The notes under the pieces: generated by a model
The model's database searches: none
Told to the model about the DNA's origin: nothing
The model's input: only the letters and a program-made list of their open reading frames with translations
NCBI GenBank assembly: GCA_035299085.1
Contig: DATGXG010000057.1
Location: forward strand, 62,001-126,000
Length of the DNA stretch: 64,000 nt
Reading direction: 5' to 3'
Origin: Bacteroidales bacterium
GTDB lineage: Bacteria; Bacteroidota; Bacteroidia; Bacteroidales; UBA10428
Part shown: in pieces, positions 42,898-51,823 of the stretch
How the letters are laid out: the number at the start of each line of letters is the position of its first letter
How positions within the stretch are numbered: position 1 is the first letter of the stretch
Program-made: the position numbers and the translations under genes

Positions 42898-45800
42898 ATG
42901 CGTCGGCACTTTTTTTTGTTACCCGTCATTTTTGCCGGGGCTTTGGCTGGCTGTTCACACAAAAACAACCACGCAGTTGAGGAACATTTGTTTACATTGC
43001 TGGATTCAGAAACAACTCATGCAGGGTTTGTGAATCAACTTGACTATGATGAGCAGCTCCGGAATAAATTTAACATTTACACATTCCGCAATTTCTATAA
43101 CGGAGGAGGTGTCGCTATCGGCGATGTGAATAATGACGGCCTCATGGATGTTTTCATGGTTTCAAACACCGGCAGCGAAGTTCTTTATCTGAATAAAGGA
43201 AATTTTGTTTTTGAAGATATTTCTGTTTCTGCCGGAATTCAGGGCAATGGAAGGTGGTCTACAGGGGTTAGTTTTGCCGATGTGAACGGCGACGGATGGA
43301 TTGATATTTATGTGTGCAATTCCGGAAACCTTGGAGGTATTGAAAATCTTAATAAACTTTACATAAACAACCGTGATCTGACCTTTACAGAAAAGGCAGA
43401 AAATTATGGCATAGGAGGTACAGGGAATTCAACTCAGGGCGTTTTTTTCGATTATGATAACGACAATGATCTCGATCTTTACCTTCTCAATAACTATTCA
43501 AAAGCTATCGGAAGCTTTAATTTGAAGCAAAACCAACGGACGGTGAGGGATTCACTCGGTGGAGATAATTTGTTCCGAAACGATGGCGATCATTTTACCG
43601 ATGTCAGTGAAGAAGCCGGAATCTATGGAAGTGTAATCGGTTTTGGACTTGGAGTAACAATCGGTGATATAGACCTTGACGGATGGATGGATATTTATGT
43701 GTCAAATGACTTTTTCGAACGCGATTATCTGTATTTGAATAATCACAATGGTACTTTCAGGGAAGTATTGACTGAAATGATGCCATCCATATCGGCGGCT
43801 TCTATGGGGGCTGATATGGCGGATATCAATAACGATTGTTATCCTGAAATTTTCGCAACAGATATGGTGCCTGAACACAATGACAGGCTTAAGACTAAAA
43901 CTACTTTCGACAATTGGGAAAGTTATATGGCCAATGTGAATAATGGGTATTATCACCAGTTTACACGCAACATGCTTCAATTGAACAACGGCGATGGTTC
44001 TTTCAGCGAGATCGGCCGTTTGGCAGGAGTAAACGCCACTGATTGGTCGTGGGGCGCGCTTATCATGGATATGGACAATGACGGGTTAAAAGATATTTTT
44101 GTAGCCAACGGCATTTATAAGGATTTAACGGATCAGGACTATATACAGTATTTTTCGAACCGCGACATGGTGATGTCAATCATTATGGGCAAAGGAGTGG
44201 ATTATAAAAGACTTATTGATGCTATTCCTTCGGTCAGGATTCCCAGTTATGCTTTTAAAAACAAAGACAGTCTGAGATTTGAAAATGTTGCAGACAAATG
44301 GGGGCTCGGAACACCAAGTTTTTCAAATGGCTCGGCCTATGCCGACCTGGATAATGACGGGGACCTGGACCTTGTTGTAAATAATGTGAATATGCCCATG
44401 TTTGTATATAGGAATGAATCGGACAAAAGGAACTCGCCGAATCATTTTCTGAAATTGATATTGCATGGAAGAGGATCAAATACACAGGCAATAGGCGCCA
44501 GGATCTTTGCAAAGCACAAAGGAAAAAGCATTTACCTGGAGCAGATGCCCATGAGGGGATACCTTTCAACAGTTGATCCAAGACCGAATCTGGGATTAGG
44601 TAACATCGGGATTTTAGACACCCTGGTTATTGAATGGCCCGATGGAAAACAGGTTGTGCAAACACAGGTTAAAACCGATCAGATACTTGAATTCTATGAG
44701 AATGATTCAATGAATACGGGTTCGGTCATCACTCCTCATGGTTTCCGGGTAAAGAACGCGAAACCGTTCCTGACTGACATTACGGGCGAAAACAAGATTT
44801 CCTGCATACATCACGAAAACCAATTTAATGATTTTAACCGTAGCCCGCTTCTTTATCATATGATGTCGACTGAAGGGCCAAGGATGTGCAAGGGAGATGT
44901 TAATAACGACGGTCTGGAAGACTTATTTATTTGTGGTGCCAAAGATCAGCCGGGATCTTTGTTTGTCCAGAAACAAAGCGGCAGAATGGAATTAACTGAG
45001 CAAAATGTTTTCTCAACCGATAAGGCAAGTGAAGATGTCGATTGTGCCATGTTTGATGCCGACGGAGATAAGGATATCGATCTGTATGTTGTAAGCGGGG
45101 GTAATGAATTTTCAGAAAGCTCATCGGCTTTAAAGCATAGGCTTTACCTGAATGACGGCAAAGGAAAATTTACAAGGTCAAAACAGATTCTGCCTGCCGG
45201 AAAATTTCAAACAGGTTCCTGTGTCCGTCCCGCCGATTTTGATAACGATGGTATCACTGAATTATTTGTTGGCTTAAGACTGAAGCCCTATTTATACGGA
45301 GTACCCGTCGACGGATACCTGCTGGAAAATGACGGGTCAGGCAACTTTACAAATGCTACCGATAAATTAGCTCCGGAATTAAAGAACATCGGAATGATCC
45401 GCGACGCACAATGGGCGGATGTAGATGGTGATGGTGATCCGGATTTAGTTATTACGGGGGACTGGATGCCATTAAAAATCCTGATAAATAGCAATGGCAA
45501 ATTTGAGCTGCGGAAGGAAGCTTTTGGTAACATAAACACCGCCGGGTGGTGGAACTGCATACAAACGGCTGATGTTGACAATGATGGTGATTTGGACATT
45601 ATAGCAGGCAATCATGGGTTAAACAGCAGGTTCCATGCCACTCCTGAAAAACCGGTAAGCATGTACGTAAGCGACTTTGATCTTAACGGCAGTGCAGAGC
45701 AGATAATTTGCACATATGACGGAGACACTGCTTATCCGCTTGCTCTTAAACATGATCTGACGAACCAGATCCCATCGCTGTTGAAAAAGTACCCGAAATA

Positions 45801-46254
45801 TGAAATGTATAAAAATCAGCGTGCAGAAGATATTTTCACTCCGGCTCAGCTGAAAAATGCGTTGAAACTGGATGTCGCTATGCTCGAATCCGCAATATTC
45901 CTGAATGATGGCAAAGGATATTTTACGAAAGGGTCATTGCCACTGCAGGTTCAATTTGCCCCTGTGTATGCAATTGAAGTGGGAGATTTCAACCAGGATG
46001 GAAATCCGGATATGCTGATGGGTGGAAATCTTTACAATGCCAAACCCGAGACCGGAAGATATGATGCCAGTTACGGCTGGTTTTTGTCAGGTGATGGCAC
46101 AGGAAAATTTCGGATCATCACTTCTGACATCTCCGGTTTTCATGTTCCTGGTGAAATAAGGGATATCAAACCCATAACTATTCAGAATAAGAGATGCATA
46201 GTAGTGGCAAGAAATAATGATAAACTGGAGGTATTCCAAATTTCCGACCGGTAA
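42898..46254 (+). CDS. FG-GAP/VCBS repeat and ASPIC/UnbV domain lipoprotein (second of three)
   Basis: 1118 aa from the ATG at 42898, giving a canonical lipoprotein leader ('IFAGALAGCSHKN', Cys19); an in-frame ATG at 42886 would overlap the previous gene. The architecture is the same as the gene two places upstream: propeller repeats ('IGDVNNDGLMDVFMV', 'DYDNDNDLDLYLLNNYS'), ASPIC/UnbV at about 510-600 ('MRGYLSTVDPRPNLGLG', 'LVIEWPDGKQVV'), then a second propeller. It is clearly a paralogue of the first ('VSNDFFERDYLY' in both). The next gene starts 5 nt downstream. The role is unknown; probably a surface partner of the SusCD pair. Confidence 0.9.
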   Translation: MRRHFFLLPVIFAGALAGCSHKNNHAVEEHLFTLLDSETTHAGFVNQLDYDEQLRNKFNIYTFRNFYNGGGVAIGDVNNDGLMDVFMVSNTGSEVLYLNKGNFVFEDISVSAGIQGNGRWSTGVSFADVNGDGWIDIYVCNSGNLGGIENLNKLYINNRDLTFTEKAENYGIGGTGNSTQGVFFDYDNDNDLDLYLLNNYSKAIGSFNLKQNQRTVRDSLGGDNLFRNDGDHFTDVSEEAGIYGSVIGFGLGVTIGDIDLDGWMDIYVSNDFFERDYLYLNNHNGTFREVLTEMMPSISAASMGADMADINNDCYPEIFATDMVPEHNDRLKTKTTFDNWESYMANVNNGYYHQFTRNMLQLNNGDGSFSEIGRLAGVNATDWSWGALIMDMDNDGLKDIFVANGIYKDLTDQDYIQYFSNRDMVMSIIMGKGVDYKRLIDAIPSVRIPSYAFKNKDSLRFENVADKWGLGTPSFSNGSAYADLDNDGDLDLVVNNVNMPMFVYRNESDKRNSPNHFLKLILHGRGSNTQAIGARIFAKHKGKSIYLEQMPMRGYLSTVDPRPNLGLGNIGILDTLVIEWPDGKQVVQTQVKTDQILEFYENDSMNTGSVITPHGFRVKNAKPFLTDITGENKISCIHHENQFNDFNRSPLLYHMMSTEGPRMCKGDVNNDGLEDLFICGAKDQPGSLFVQKQSGRMELTEQNVFSTDKASEDVDCAMFDADGDKDIDLYVVSGGNEFSESSSALKHRLYLNDGKGKFTRSKQILPAGKFQTGSCVRPADFDNDGITELFVGLRLKPYLYGVPVDGYLLENDGSGNFTNATDKLAPELKNIGMIRDAQWADVDGDGDPDLVITGDWMPLKILINSNGKFELRKEAFGNINTAGWWNCIQTADVDNDGDLDIIAGNHGLNSRFHATPEKPVSMYVSDFDLNGSAEQIICTYDGDTAYPLALKHDLTNQIPSLLKKYPKYEMYKNQRAEDIFTPAQLKNALKLDVAMLESAIFLNDGKGYFTKGSLPLQVQFAPVYAIEVGDFNQDGNPDMLMGGNLYNAKPETGRYDASYGWFLSGDGTGKFRIITSDISGFHVPGEIRDIKPITIQNKRCIVVARNNDKLEVFQISDR

Positions 46255-46259
46255 TATAA

Positions 46260-49200
46260 ATGAAACATGGCCTTCTGTTAATATTAATCCTTATTATATA
46301 TTCCTGCCAAAGGAATGATTCCGCGATGCAGACGCAGTTTCTGCTGGCTAAACCGGCCTTAACCGGAATCTATTTCAATAATAAGCTGGCCGAATCAGAA
46401 TCTTTCAATATAATTGCATATCTCTACTTCAATAACGGGGCAGGGGTGGCTCTTGGTGACATCAACAATGACGGGCTTGCTGACATTTATTTCACAGGCA
46501 ACCAGGTCGCAAACAAACTCTATTTGAATAAGGGCAATCTTGAATTTGAAGATATTACTGTAAAAGCGGGTGTCGGAGGTACAGGCGACTGGAAAACCGG
46601 AGTCACCATGGCTGATGTGAACGGTGACGGGGAGTTGGATATTTACGTTTGCCAGGTTGCCGATTATAAAGGTCTGAAAGGCGCTAACCAGCTTTTCATT
46701 AACAATGGAGATCTTACGTTCAGCGAAAAAGCCAAAGAGTATGGACTTGACTTCAGAGGATTTGCCACTCAGGCAGCGTTTTTCGATTACGATTCGGATG
46801 GCGACCTGGATATGTACCTGGTAACTCATTCAGTGCACTCTTCAAGAACCTACGGAAGAATGGATCTGCGTTTTATGGACGATCCCAAAGCTGGTGATAA
46901 GCTTTACCGAAACGACCAGGTGAATGGAAAATGCGTATTTACCGATGTGACAAAAGAAGCAGGCATATTCAGCAGTCAGATCGGTTACGGGTTAGGCGTG
47001 AGTATTTGCGATGTGAATAACGATGGCTTTCCGGATATTTATGTTTCAAATGACTTTCATGAAAACGATTACCTGTATATCAATAATACAGACGGAACTT
47101 TTAGCGAGAAGCTTACTCAGTGCATGAACCATACGAGCCGGTCGTCAATGGGCAATGATGCCGCTGATTTCAATAATGACGGTCTCATCGACATTATCGT
47201 ACTGGATATGCTTCCTGACGATGAAAAGATCAGGCAGCAGTCGGGTGGTGAAGATGATTACGAGTTATGGGCAATTAAAAAGCAGAACGGTTATAATGAC
47301 CAGTTTGTACGAAATACCCTGCAGTTGAACCTTGGCGGAGGCCTGTTCAGCGAAATCGGGCAGTTTGCAGGCATCAGTTCAACCGACTGGAGCTGGAGCC
47401 CGTTGATCTGCGATTTGGATAATGACGGATGGAAGGACATTTTTATAACAAGCGGAATTTATCACAGGGCGAATGATCTTGATTATATCCGGTTTCTGAC
47501 AGGAGGCAACCGGTTCAAGCCTGCAAAGGACAACCGCAATCTGACCGATAAAGATCTGTACGAAAAAATGCCGCTGTATCCCAATACAAACTTTGCATTC
47601 AGGAACAACGGCAACCTGACATTCAGCAATGTTTCCACTGATTGGGGATTTAGAGAAAAAGCCTTCTCAAACGGGTGTGCATATGCCGACCTGGATAATG
47701 ACGGCGATTTGGATCTGGTCGTAAATGACATAAATGATGAAGCTGAAATCTACAGGAATAACAATCTTTCCGGGAATCATTACCTGTCCGTTCAGTTAAA
47801 AGGAAACGGATTGAATACACAGGGAACGGGTGCCAGGGTTACACTTTATGCAGACAGTGTAACACAAACCCTTGAAAAATATACTACAAGAGGCTTTATG
47901 TCGGCCTCATCCGATATTCTTCATTTCGGACTAGGCAAGGCTGAAAAATTGGATTCACTGGTTATCCAATGGCCTGATCGTAAATGCCAAACAGTAATTG
48001 TAAATCGGATTGACACAAACATAACAGTGGAATACCGTCCTGATGGAATAACCTGTCAGCGTCCGGAGGACCTGACAGCGTTATTCCATGAAACTACTAT
48101 TACAGGATTAAACTACACCCACCACGAAGATTTCTGGATTGACTTCTTACGTGAGCCACTTACTCCTCACAGCCTGTCAGCTGAAGGCCCGGCTTTAACT
48201 GTCGCCGATGTAAACGGAGACGGGTTGAGCGATGTTTTCCTTGGCGGTGCCAAAGGACAACCATCCTCCCTGTTTATTCAGCAGCGTGGCGGGACTTTCA
48301 AAGAAATGCAAATTACAGCACTAAAAAATGAAACCCGCACCGATTGCATTGATGCATTATTTTTCGATGCGGATAACGACAACGATAAGGATCTGTATAT
48401 AGTCAGGGGTGGTAATGAGTTGGCTGCGGGTGATTCGGCACAGTATGACATTCTGCTGATAAATGACGGGAGAGGTAACTTTACAAAAAGTGCGGGCTTA
48501 CCTTTCATTTCACATAACGGTTCATGTGTGCATGCAGCTGATTTCGACAAAGACGGTGATCTTGATTTATTTGTTGGTTCAAGATCAATTCCCGGGGCAT
48601 ATGGGTTATCGCCACAGCAATTCCTGCTTGAAAACGACGGGCATGGCCAATTTACCAATATAATGGCAACTAATGCTAAAGGTTTGAAAAATGCAGGTAT
48701 GGTTACCGGTGCAGAATGGTTGGATTATGATGCAGATGGAGATGCCGACCTGGTGATTTGCGGCGAATGGATGAAGATAACTATGTTCAGGAATGATAAT
48801 GGTCAGTTCACAGAGGTAACGTCCATGGCTGGACTTGATTTCACTTCGGGATGGTGGTATGGAATTAAGGCTGCTGATGTGGATGGTGATGGCGACCAGG
48901 ACCTGGTTGCAGGAAACCTGGGTTTGAATAGTATTTTAAGAGCATCAGTGCAGGAGCCTTTGGAACTTTACCTGGGCGATTATGATAACAATGGTTCGCT
49001 CGACCAGGTTATCAGTGTCTGGAGGCAGGGGAAAAGTTACCCGGTTGCCCAGTTGGATGAACTCATGGGTAAAATCACCGGGTTGGATAAGAAATTCGGT
49101 TCTTACAGTGAAATGTCCGGGAAATCAGTCAGTGAGCTTTTCGGGGTGGAAGCCATGAAGCGCACATTCAGAAAAAGTGCGGTGATGCTGGAAAGCAGCG

Positions 49201-49550
49201 TTTTCATCAACAAGGGTGACGGGACCTTTGAAGTACAAGCCCTGCCTGCCGAGGCGCAATTCTCGGTTGTAAGGGACATCCAGGTTGGCGACTTTGATCA
49301 TGATGGCTTCACAGATTTGATAGTAAGTGGAAACGACTATGTGGTAAGGCCAACCTATGGAAAATACGACGCGTCATACGGTTGGTTCCTGCAGGGTACA
49401 TCCGGGGGATATAGAGTTCTTTGGCCCTCTCAAAGCAGTTTAACTATCATGGGTGACGCCCGCAAAACCGCCTTAATTGAAATCAACGGCAAAACCTATT
49501 TACTGGCCGCCGTAAACAACGGACCGTTACAGGTATTCCGTGTGGAATAA
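46260..49550 (+). CDS. FG-GAP/VCBS repeat and ASPIC/UnbV domain lipoprotein (third of three)
   Basis: 1096 aa. Lipobox 'LIIYSCQRNDS' (Cys16). FG-GAP loops ('LGDINNDGLADIYFTG', 'MADVNGDGELDIYVCQ'), ASPIC/UnbV at about 490-590 ('TRGFMSASSDILHFGLG', 'LVIQWPDRKCQ') and a second propeller from about 640. It is more diverged than the first two ('VSNDFHENDYLY'). Between the ASPIC/UnbV part and the second propeller it translates a 45-bp palindromic element as residues 596-609 ('GITCQRPEDLTALF'). An identical copy of that element at the 3' end supplies its TAA stop. The original C-terminus may therefore have been altered by the element. Confidence 0.9.
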   Translation: MKHGLLLILILIIYSCQRNDSAMQTQFLLAKPALTGIYFNNKLAESESFNIIAYLYFNNGAGVALGDINNDGLADIYFTGNQVANKLYLNKGNLEFEDITVKAGVGGTGDWKTGVTMADVNGDGELDIYVCQVADYKGLKGANQLFINNGDLTFSEKAKEYGLDFRGFATQAAFFDYDSDGDLDMYLVTHSVHSSRTYGRMDLRFMDDPKAGDKLYRNDQVNGKCVFTDVTKEAGIFSSQIGYGLGVSICDVNNDGFPDIYVSNDFHENDYLYINNTDGTFSEKLTQCMNHTSRSSMGNDAADFNNDGLIDIIVLDMLPDDEKIRQQSGGEDDYELWAIKKQNGYNDQFVRNTLQLNLGGGLFSEIGQFAGISSTDWSWSPLICDLDNDGWKDIFITSGIYHRANDLDYIRFLTGGNRFKPAKDNRNLTDKDLYEKMPLYPNTNFAFRNNGNLTFSNVSTDWGFREKAFSNGCAYADLDNDGDLDLVVNDINDEAEIYRNNNLSGNHYLSVQLKGNGLNTQGTGARVTLYADSVTQTLEKYTTRGFMSASSDILHFGLGKAEKLDSLVIQWPDRKCQTVIVNRIDTNITVEYRPDGITCQRPEDLTALFHETTITGLNYTHHEDFWIDFLREPLTPHSLSAEGPALTVADVNGDGLSDVFLGGAKGQPSSLFIQQRGGTFKEMQITALKNETRTDCIDALFFDADNDNDKDLYIVRGGNELAAGDSAQYDILLINDGRGNFTKSAGLPFISHNGSCVHAADFDKDGDLDLFVGSRSIPGAYGLSPQQFLLENDGHGQFTNIMATNAKGLKNAGMVTGAEWLDYDADGDADLVICGEWMKITMFRNDNGQFTEVTSMAGLDFTSGWWYGIKAADVDGDGDQDLVAGNLGLNSILRASVQEPLELYLGDYDNNGSLDQVISVWRQGKSYPVAQLDELMGKITGLDKKFGSYSEMSGKSVSELFGVEAMKRTFRKSAVMLESSVFINKGDGTFEVQALPAEAQFSVVRDIQVGDFDHDGFTDLIVSGNDYVVRPTYGKYDASYGWFLQGTSGGYRVLWPSQSSLTIMGDARKTALIEINGKTYLLAAVNNGPLQVFRVE
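48044..48088. repeat. 45-bp palindromic element inside the coding sequence
   Basis: Outer arms TGGAATAAC/GTTATTCCA, middle arms CTGTCAG/CTGACAG, inner arms GTCC/GGAC around a GGA loop, with single-base bulges. Identical to 49543-49587 over all 45 bp. Its length is a multiple of three and it stays open in the gene's frame. Confidence 0.92.
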
Positions 49551-49587
49551 CCTGTCAGCGTCCGGAGGACCTGACAGCGTTATTCCA
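49543..49587. repeat. 45-bp palindromic element at the stop codon
   Basis: Second, identical copy of the element at 48044-48088. The TAA stop of the third FG-GAP gene (49548-49550) is inside its left arm. There is no T-run after it, so it is not a classical terminator. Confidence 0.92.
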
Positions 49588-49876
49588 GGGACAACTTCTT
49601 AAATCGCAAATCAGCGGTGTTCGGTGTTTTTAAAAGGGCTTGAAGATATTTCTTGTGAATAAAAATGCAAATATTTTACAAAAAATTTGCTTTTTTCAAT
49701 TTCTTTTATTAATCTTTGTATGCATGCTAGTGCATAGGTGGAAATTGTGTTGCTAAGGGAAATAATTGATAATTAACATAAACTGATATATTTCAGTTTC
49801 TTTTACTGATTTAGAGGAAAATTAATCGATCTCTAATGGGCGTATATTTATAATACTCGAATTAATATTTTTACTT
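49588..49876 (+). other. Intergenic region before the LamG/BIG2 gene
   Basis: AT-rich, no ORF. It holds TATGCA/TGCATA arms (49719-49736), AAACTGA/TCAGTTT arms (49780-49799) followed by CTTTTACTG, and a weak -7-like TATATTTA at 49843-49850. It probably contains the promoter for the surface-protein and Rhs block. Confidence 0.5.
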
Positions 49877-51781
49877 ATGAAAAAATTCTCCCTTTTATTG
49901 CTTGGTTATTTGACGGTTTTTTCAATCAGTACCTTCGGTCAATTAACCACTAACCTGGTAAGTTACTGGAAACTGGATGAGACCTCAGGATCAACAGCAA
50001 ATGATGCACTGACTACAAATCCCGGAACCGTTAGCGGAAGCGGTGCTACGGTAAATCAAAGCGGAAAAATAAGCACGGCATTTTCATTTGACGGAACCGA
50101 TGATGGGGTTTCTATGGGCAATAAGAGTGTTCTGAATATGGGTACTTCGACAGATTTTTCAATATCAGCCTGGTTTAAGACGTCGTCAGCCAATGATCAG
50201 TTCATCGTTTCAAAATACGGTTCCGGATATACTCCCGGCTATTTTATAGGTACTGACGGAGGATATGCGTATGCCGTGATCAGAGACGGAGTAGGCACTG
50301 GTTCTGCAGAAGCAATTGCAGTAACAGGTACAACCCTTGTAAATAATAACGCCTGGCATTTGATCACTGCAACATTTGACCGGGATGGCCTTTTAAGAGT
50401 ATATGTAGACGGAACACAACAGGCAACAGGCTCTGTCACTACAGTTACAGAAACAGTGACAAATACAGAATCGTTTTGTATCGGGTACAGGAATGTCTCA
50501 GGATCATATAAAGCTTTTACCGGATCGATTGATGAAGTCGGGATTTGGAATAAAGTACTCACTGCAAGTGAGGTAACCCAGTTGTACAATTCAGGAGCCG
50601 GATCAGCTTATCCGTTTTCTTCAGTGCCTGTAACAGGTATTTCGGTTTCCCCCACCACAGCTTCCATTTCCGGAGTTGGAAATACAACACAGCTGACGGC
50701 TACAATTACGCCTTCAAATGCCACAAACAAAGCGGTTACCTGGTACTCAAACAATCCTACAATCGCTTCGGTGAATTCAACCGGATTGGTTACAGGTGTT
50801 GCTGCAGGTACCATAACAATAAATGCGGTTGCCAGTGAAAATGGTATGACTGCTTCAAGCAGCATAACGGTGCAATCCGTTGCGGTTACAGGTGTTTCTG
50901 TCTCCCCGACCACTGCATCAGTAGCCACAGGTTCTACAACAACACTCACAGCTACAGTGAGTCCGACCAATGCCACAAATAAGAATGTAACCTGGACATC
51001 AAGCAATACATCAATAGCAACAGTTAATTCATCTGGTGTTGTCACCGGAGTAGCCGCAGGAAACGCCACAATAACGGTCACCACCCAGGATGGAAACAAG
51101 ACAGCTACATGTGCGGTAACTGTTAGTAATGTTGCCGTAACAAGTGTTTCGGTTTCTCCGACCACTGCATCGGTAAATGTCGGGTCAACCACTGCACTTA
51201 CAGCTACAATAAGTCCGACAAATGCCACAAATAAAACAGTTACATGGTCATCGAATAACACATCCATTGCAACGGTCAATTCATCAACCGGTGTTGTTAC
51301 AGGCGTTGCAGCAGGAAGTGCGACTATTACAGTCACTACCCAGGATGGAAGCAAGACGGCTACCTGTGCTGTTACGGTTGTTGCTTTACCTACGGCAGCA
51401 TGGTTACTCAACGGAACCAATGCCTATTATCTGGCAGGAAAAGTTGGAATTCTCACTGCCAATCCAACGACTGAATTAACAGTTAACGGTAAAATCCTGG
51501 CAAAAGAAGTCGAGGTAGTATCCAGCATTGCATCAGATTATGTATTCGAACCGGCGTATCAATTATTACCCCTCACGGATCTTGAAATTTACCTTAAAAA
51601 CAATAAACATCTCCCGGGTATTCCATCAGCAATTGATTTTACGAAAACAGGCCAGAATTTGGGCGAAATGGATGATATGCTGTTAAGGAAGATTGAAGAA
51701 CTCACTTTATACCTGCTACAACAGAATAAGAAAATTGAAGACCTACAGAAGAAAATTATTCTGTTAGAGAAGGAAAAATAG
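49877..51781 (+). CDS. Secreted LamG / triple BIG2 protein with a tail-fibre-like C-terminus
   Basis: 634 aa. Signal peptide (1-21, ending 'STFGQL'). LamG/concanavalin-type domain at about 23-245 ('LVSYWKLDETSGSTANDAL', 'ISAWFKTSSANDQF', 'VYVDGTQQATG'). Three BIG2 Ig-like domains at about 251-332, 336-417 and 421-503; the last two are almost identical ('TVTTQDGNKTATCAVTV' and 'TVTTQDGSKTATCAVTV'). The end (about 505-634) has 'KVGILTANPTTELTVNGKIL', 'NNKHLPGIPSA' and a terminal coiled coil ('LLQQNKKIEDLQKKIILLEK'), a module common at the end of Bacteroidota surface fibre proteins. It is probably an oligomeric adhesin. It leads the block of Rhs genes, 42 nt before the next. Confidence 0.88.
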   Translation: MKKFSLLLLGYLTVFSISTFGQLTTNLVSYWKLDETSGSTANDALTTNPGTVSGSGATVNQSGKISTAFSFDGTDDGVSMGNKSVLNMGTSTDFSISAWFKTSSANDQFIVSKYGSGYTPGYFIGTDGGYAYAVIRDGVGTGSAEAIAVTGTTLVNNNAWHLITATFDRDGLLRVYVDGTQQATGSVTTVTETVTNTESFCIGYRNVSGSYKAFTGSIDEVGIWNKVLTASEVTQLYNSGAGSAYPFSSVPVTGISVSPTTASISGVGNTTQLTATITPSNATNKAVTWYSNNPTIASVNSTGLVTGVAAGTITINAVASENGMTASSSITVQSVAVTGVSVSPTTASVATGSTTTLTATVSPTNATNKNVTWTSSNTSIATVNSSGVVTGVAAGNATITVTTQDGNKTATCAVTVSNVAVTSVSVSPTTASVNVGSTTALTATISPTNATNKTVTWSSNNTSIATVNSSTGVVTGVAAGSATITVTTQDGSKTATCAVTVVALPTAAWLLNGTNAYYLAGKVGILTANPTTELTVNGKILAKEVEVVSSIASDYVFEPAYQLLPLTDLEIYLKNNKHLPGIPSAIDFTKTGQNLGEMDDMLLRKIEELTLYLLQQNKKIEDLQKKIILLEKEK

Positions 51782-51823
51782 ATTCAGATCCGGATTTTTC
51801 AATAAGCGTGAATATTCATTTCT

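Noticed and set aside
49543..49587. Intrinsic terminator after the FG-GAP operon
   Set aside because: The stem is strong but no T-run follows, and an identical copy lies inside the coding sequence, so it was classed as a dispersed palindrome.
50608..51420. 270-aa open frame on the - strand opposite the BIG2 repeats
   Set aside because: Composed of repeated Val/Ala/Thr/Pro stretches that mirror the Ig repeats of the real + strand gene; no start context and the + strand protein has clear domains.
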